This document shows, in pieces, positions 60,959 through 64,000 of a stretch of 64,000 bases of DNA. Both the position numbers and the translations under genes were made by a program. The notes under the pieces are model-generated. The model made no database searches. It worked only from the letters and a program-made list of their open reading frames with translations, and was not told the DNA's origin. The stretch comes from Myxococcales bacterium (GTDB lineage: Bacteria > Myxococcota_A > Polyangia > Polyangiales > Polyangiaceae): assembly GCA_025355005.1 (NCBI GenBank), contig JANXLV010000025.1, forward strand, positions 51,621-115,620, written 5' to 3'. How positions within the stretch are numbered: position 1 is the stretch's first letter; the number at the start of each line of letters is the position of its first letter.

Positions 60959-61063
60959 TACGGGCTCAGTTACGTCGCGGCTTTCGGCCGCCCCCTTTCC
61001 GTGCTCTAAAACGGTAGACTGACGTTGACGGCGGGTCAATTCAGGCCTCGTTGAATTCGCGCC

Positions 61064-62503
61064 ATGAGCCCCGGAAACGCTTCGAAGTCCGCTTGCTTGG
61101 CTCTCCTCGGCCTTGCTTTCGGCCTTGGCGCCCTCGCGTTGCCCCGCAGCGCTGCAGCTGCAACTGGGCCAATGACCTTCGTGAAGGGTCCATATGTCCA
61201 GGATCTGGGCGCGACCTCCGCGGAGGTGCGCGTGGAGGTCGATCCGCCGGGGCCGGTCACGCTCGAGTTTGGAGACGCGGGTGGGCCGGGGCGCATCGAG
61301 CACAAGCAGACCGCACCCTTCCATGTGTTCCCGCTCACCGGGCTGTCGCCAAAGACCCGCTACGTCTTCACCGCGCAGAGCGGGCTGTCCGCGAAGCCCG
61401 GCAGCTTCACGACGGCGCCGCCGAACGACGCGAACGACCCCATCACGTTCCTCGTCTACGGCGACAACCGCACGGACGACGCGGCTCACGCGGCGATCGT
61501 CCGCGCGATGGTGCCCCACCCGGCGGACTTCCTGCTCAACACCGGCGACCTCGTGGAGCACGGCGGTGTGCCGGGGCTCTGGCAGCGCTTCTTCGACATC
61601 GAGGCGCCCCTCCTCACTACCGAGTGCGTGTTCCCCACGATCGGCAACCACGAGCTCGTCGATCGCGACGCCACCCTGTACCTCCGCTACTTCGGGCCGA
61701 GCACGACGCTCGGAGGCGCGGGCGCATCCGTCGCGCCTTCGGTGCATCGCACCTTCCGGTGGGGCTTCGTCCGCGTCCTCATCGTTGGCGGGTTCGGGGA
61801 CTCCGCGAGCGTCGGCGAGGAGAAGCGCTGGCTCGAGGAAGAGCTCCGCAAGGCTGACACGGAGCCGGGCATCCTCTATCGCCTCGTGATGACGCATCAC
61901 GGGCCGTGGTCGAGCGGGCCGCACGGGTCCAACCGGATGTTGTATAATACATCTGTCGTCGACGTGCTGCGGGCGCGCAAGGTGACGCTCATGCTCTCCG
62001 GCCACGACCACATCTACGAGCGCGGGCAGTCCGGCGACGTCCCGTACATGGTAAGCGGCGGCGGCGGCGCGCCCAGCTACGAGGAAAAGGATCGACTGAA
62101 GACCACGCGCACGTTCGAGTCCACGCGTCACTTCGTGGAGGTGCGCGCCACGCCAGCCGCCATGACGTTCACCGCGTTTCGGGTGGACGGTTCGAAGATA
62201 GAGGAGTGCGGCCTTCCGGCAACCGGCGGCGGCTGGGACTGCGACAAGCAGGCGGCGGCAACCACGCCCTCCGCGGGAACGACGAGCCCGACCCCCGCGA
62301 ACAATCCGGGTAACGTGAAGACGGACTCGGCGAAGTCCACGTGTGGATGCCGCATTATCGGAGCAGGTGCGGGTACGGGAACGGGAACGGGCGCGGGAAC
62401 GGGGGAGCGTGCGGGAGTGATGGGGGTGTTCTTCGGGCTTCTCCTTCTTGGTTGGCGCGGGTACGCTCGGAGGCGATGCGCTCCGCCCTCGGTCTCGTCC
62501 TAG
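61064..62503 (+). CDS. Purple-acid-phosphatase-like metallophosphoesterase with MYXO-CTERM-like tail
   Basis: The protein has 479 residues. A signal peptide ends near SAAAATG. An N-terminal fibronectin-like domain (FVKGPYVQDLGATSAEVRVE) is followed by the calcineurin-like core: YGDNRTDD, TGDLVEHG, IGNHEL, VMTHHGPWSS and SGHDHIYERG, a complete di-metal site. The C-terminus has CGCRII, a Gly/Thr repeat (GAGTGTGTGAGTG), a hydrophobic segment and RRR, matching MYXO-CTERM logic. It is a surface phosphatase. It contains the second exact TGTATAATACA (61941), again encoding Leu-Tyr-Asn-Thr. It overlaps the next gene by 28 bp. Confidence 0.93.
   Translation: MSPGNASKSACLALLGLAFGLGALALPRSAAAATGPMTFVKGPYVQDLGATSAEVRVEVDPPGPVTLEFGDAGGPGRIEHKQTAPFHVFPLTGLSPKTRYVFTAQSGLSAKPGSFTTAPPNDANDPITFLVYGDNRTDDAAHAAIVRAMVPHPADFLLNTGDLVEHGGVPGLWQRFFDIEAPLLTTECVFPTIGNHELVDRDATLYLRYFGPSTTLGGAGASVAPSVHRTFRWGFVRVLIVGGFGDSASVGEEKRWLEEELRKADTEPGILYRLVMTHHGPWSSGPHGSNRMLYNTSVVDVLRARKVTLMLSGHDHIYERGQSGDVPYMVSGGGGAPSYEEKDRLKTTRTFESTRHFVEVRATPAAMTFTAFRVDGSKIEECGLPATGGGWDCDKQAAATTPSAGTTSPTPANNPGNVKTDSAKSTCGCRIIGAGAGTGTGTGAGTGERAGVMGVFFGLLLLGWRGYARRRCAPPSVSS
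61941..61951 (+). repeat. TGTANAATACA motif, copy 5 (intragenic)
   Basis: TGTATAATACA is read TTG TAT AAT ACA TCT (Leu-Tyr-Asn-Thr-Ser), five consecutive disfavoured codons inside an otherwise GC-rich gene. It is identical over 11 bases to copy 2. Confidence 0.65.
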
Positions 62504-62985
62504 CTGTTTCGGTTGCTGCCGTGATTGGCGGCTGCAACACGTACTCGAACAACCTCAATCGCAGCAAAGAGGCGTTCGAGCAGAACCAGTACGAGCGCTC
62601 GCTCGCGATCCTCCGCGCTCTCGAGCCGGACGAGAACCACCTCACCGTGGGCGAGCAAGCCGAGTACGCGTACCTGCGCGGGATGACCGACTATCGCATC
62701 GGCTATCAGTCGGACGCGCGCCACTGGCTGGCCGTCGCGTTCGAGATCGAGAAGACGAATCCCAAGTCGCTCAACGTCGACTGGAAGACGCGGCTCGACC
62801 AGGTCCTCGAAGAGCTGAACAAGCACGTCTACAACGAGGGCTACGCAAACCTGGGCAACACGCCTGCGGCCAAGGGTGAGGACCCGGAGGACGCCCCGAA
62901 GAAGAGCGCGAAGAAGAAGCCCGACGAAAAAGCGCCCAGCAAGAGTGACAAGGGCGACAAGTCCGACAAGTCCGACGACAAGTGA
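62476..62985 (+). CDS. TPR-like lipoprotein with Lys/Asp-rich tail
   Basis: The protein has 169 residues from ATG 62476, inside the end of the phosphatase gene. The lipobox is VIGGC (Cys 20). Helices such as SKEAFEQNQYERSLAILRAL and GMTDYRIGYQSDARHWLAVA form one or two tetratricopeptide-like units. The tail (KSAKKKPDEKAPSKSDKGDK) is highly charged. It may be a periplasmic assembly or scaffold lipoprotein. Its stop overlaps the next gene as GTGA. Confidence 0.8.
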   Translation: MRSALGLVLAVSVAAVIGGCNTYSNNLNRSKEAFEQNQYERSLAILRALEPDENHLTVGEQAEYAYLRGMTDYRIGYQSDARHWLAVAFEIEKTNPKSLNVDWKTRLDQVLEELNKHVYNEGYANLGNTPAAKGEDPEDAPKKSAKKKPDEKAPSKSDKGDKSDKSDDK

Positions 62986-63641
62986 GCCAGCCTTACCCGC
63001 CGTACTACGAGCCTGGCGCGCCGCCGGTTCAGACGTATCGGGCAGCAGCACCGGGTCAGGGGTTCGCGCCGCTCGGCTCGCGGCTACGAATGGGGTTTGC
63101 CGTCGTCGTGGCCCTCGCCATGGTGATGTTCGTCTCGTCGATCGGCTGCATGAGCGGCGCGATCATCATGAACCCGGATCGCCCGAACGAGTCGCTCATG
63201 ATCGCGTTCGGCGTGACGCTCGTCCTCGCGATCTTCCTGCTCTACGCGCAGATCTTCATCGGCCTGTTCTGGATCTATCGCGTGTGGAGCTGGCTGCCCG
63301 ACGATCAGCGCTGGTCGAAGCACTGGAAGGGCCGCATCGATCCGGCGATGGCCGCAGGCATGATGCTCATCCCGTACTTTCACTACTACTGGATGTTCGT
63401 GATCGACTGCGGCATCTGCGACGCGATGGATCGCATGCGCGTGCAGTACCCGACCACGCGCGTGGCCCCGAAGCAGCTCGCGATCGCGGCGTGCATCTGC
63501 CAGCTCATCATCCCGCTTCCGGTGGGCTCCATTCTCTGGCTCATGTTCATGGGGCGCATTGAAGAGATGACGCGCGACATGAGCCGTGCAGCAGCGCAGT
63601 TCGGTCAGCCCGGCGCGGGCCCGGCGCAGCCCGCGTACTGA
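62982..63641 (+). CDS. Integral membrane protein with Pro-rich N-terminus
   Basis: The protein has 219 residues with a GTG start in a GTGA overlap. After a Pro/Tyr-rich cytoplasmic N-terminus there are about four hydrophobic segments (VVVALAMVMFVSSIGC, MIAFGVTLVLAIFLLYAQIFIG in outline, MLIPYFHYYWMFVIDCGICD in part, LIIPLPVGSILWLMFMGR). The layout resembles DUF4328-type proteins, but I do not assign it. It is co-translated with the TPR-like lipoprotein. Confidence 0.75.
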   Translation: MSQPYPPYYEPGAPPVQTYRAAAPGQGFAPLGSRLRMGFAVVVALAMVMFVSSIGCMSGAIIMNPDRPNESLMIAFGVTLVLAIFLLYAQIFIGLFWIYRVWSWLPDDQRWSKHWKGRIDPAMAAGMMLIPYFHYYWMFVIDCGICDAMDRMRVQYPTTRVAPKQLAIAACICQLIIPLPVGSILWLMFMGRIEEMTRDMSRAAAQFGQPGAGPAQPAY

Positions 63642-63704
63642 TCGCGCCGAAAAACGAGCGCTCGGGCTGAGTCGGAGGCCGTCGGGGATGGTTCCGGCTC
63701 CGGA

Positions 63705-63750
63705 GGTGGATCCCGTTTTACCCCTTCTTTTGGGGGGTGGGAGATCCACC
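63705..63750. other. Large imperfect hairpin in the 63642-63868 intergenic region
   Basis: GGTGGATC (63705-63712) pairs perfectly with GATCCACC (63743-63750); inside, CCCC and GGGG runs around a TTCTTTT loop extend the stem. There is no T-tract after it, so it is a poor classic terminator. It lies 64 bp after one stop codon and 119 bp before the next gene, so it could be an mRNA end or a leader structure. Confidence 0.5.
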
Positions 63751-63868
63751 TACGGGGTGCCTTTGAGGTGTATCCTTGCGGAATCACATGTGCGGGTATG
63801 TAGGCATAGGTAGTGCAGTTACCCTCATCGTCACCAACCACAACAAAACACTCTGGAGCCCGACGCCC

Positions 63869-64000
63869 ATGAACTTCCGTACTGCCCTTCTCGCCATCCC
63901 CGCTCTCCTACTCGTCGCCTGCGCGGCCGAGACCAACGACACCGACCAGGCCCAGGACGAGGACCTCACCAAGTCCGCGACCGGCGTGGCGCTCGAGTCG
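63869..64000 (+). CDS. Lipoprotein, 3' end outside window
   Basis: Only 44 codons are visible. The signal ends in LLLVAC (Cys 18), followed by an acidic Asp/Glu/Thr stretch. The type of protein cannot be read. Start is the ATG at 63869. Confidence 0.7.
   Translation, partial: MNFRTALLAIPALLLVACAAETNDTDQAQDEDLTKSATGVALES

Noticed and set aside
60959..62131. N-terminal extension of the PEGA kinase to a start at 62131
   Set aside because: The extra part overlaps the metallophosphatase gene antisense and has no kinase-like sequence; the conserved N-terminus begins at 60958.
62371..62410. GGAACG-type hexamers in the phosphatase as a sixth CGAC array
   Set aside because: The unit differs (GGAACG/GGGCGC) and encodes Gly/Thr; it is a usual low-complexity stalk before the C-terminal helix.

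Overview
The window reads like the chromosome of a soil delta-type bacterium in phylum Myxococcota, most likely a Polyangia/Polyangiales member. The basis is very high GC with GC-ending codons, two secreted proteins with MYXO-CTERM-like tails, two eukaryotic-type Ser/Thr kinases, PEGA-domain proteins, more than twenty predicted lipoproteins, and a large set of secreted hydrolases. The genus cannot be fixed from the sequence alone. I found no tRNA, rRNA, CRISPR array, insertion sequence or prophage.

Layout. 1-5.1 kb: a cysteine-rich lipoprotein (cut by the window edge), a beta-propeller lipoprotein, a glutaredoxin-fold protein lacking both active-site cysteines, a Gly/Ser-rich MYXO-CTERM protein and a short Hsp70. 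5.2-11.1 kb: an SGNH hydrolase, then a run of minus-strand lipoproteins including a papain-family protease coupled to a possible metallohydrolase. 11.2-14.3 kb: a tightly overlapping operon, DUF1993 - membrane protein - DUF4266 - DUF3570 - TlpA-like thioredoxin. 14.3-18.9 kb: S46 peptidase, zinc-ribbon protein, sterol desaturase, lipoprotein. 18.9-23.9 kb: a split transketolase whose C-subunit is fused to an SCP2-like module, with M28 peptidase and L,D-transpeptidase. 24-27 kb: GH114-like glycosidase, Tat-exported hydrolase, and a two-headed (chagasin + Kazal) protease inhibitor. 27.2-32.4 kb: DUF2760 - Hsp70 - Hsp70/DUF3731 operon. 32.5-38 kb: GIY-YIG protein, two exported proteins, prfC behind a hybrid histidine kinase. 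38-44.5 kb: prolyl oligopeptidase, repeat proteins, Ser/Thr kinase. 44.5-53.8 kb: TPR-PEGA porin-like protein, alpha/beta hydrolase, crotonase, membrane protein, YHYH protein, ECF sigma-thioredoxin pair, ferritin-like protein. 53.9-55 kb: rpsL-rpsG without fusA/tuf. 55-64 kb: frameshifted Cys-rich lipoprotein, phospholipase C-like phosphoesterase, a head-to-head gene pair sharing bases of their start codons, a kinase with PEGA repeats, a purple-acid-phosphatase-like protein, a TPR-like lipoprotein, a membrane protein and a lipoprotein cut by the window end.

Together the genes describe an organism that invests in envelope lipoproteins and secreted peptidases (C1, S46, M28, S9, L,D-transpeptidase) and carries its own protease inhibitor, a profile that fits predation or scavenging.

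Three non-gene signals stand out. (1) An AT-rich 11-mer, TGTANAATACA, occurs exactly five times although chance predicts about 0.01; four copies lie inside genes and force rare codons, one lies just upstream of the rpsL promoter. (2) Arrays of a CGAC-containing hexanucleotide occur at five loci, two in frame inside genes (one bridges two domains) and three against stop codons. (3) Many genes are joined by 4-base GTGA overlaps or start 6-11 bases after a TANNNT box, suggesting wide use of coupled and leaderless translation.
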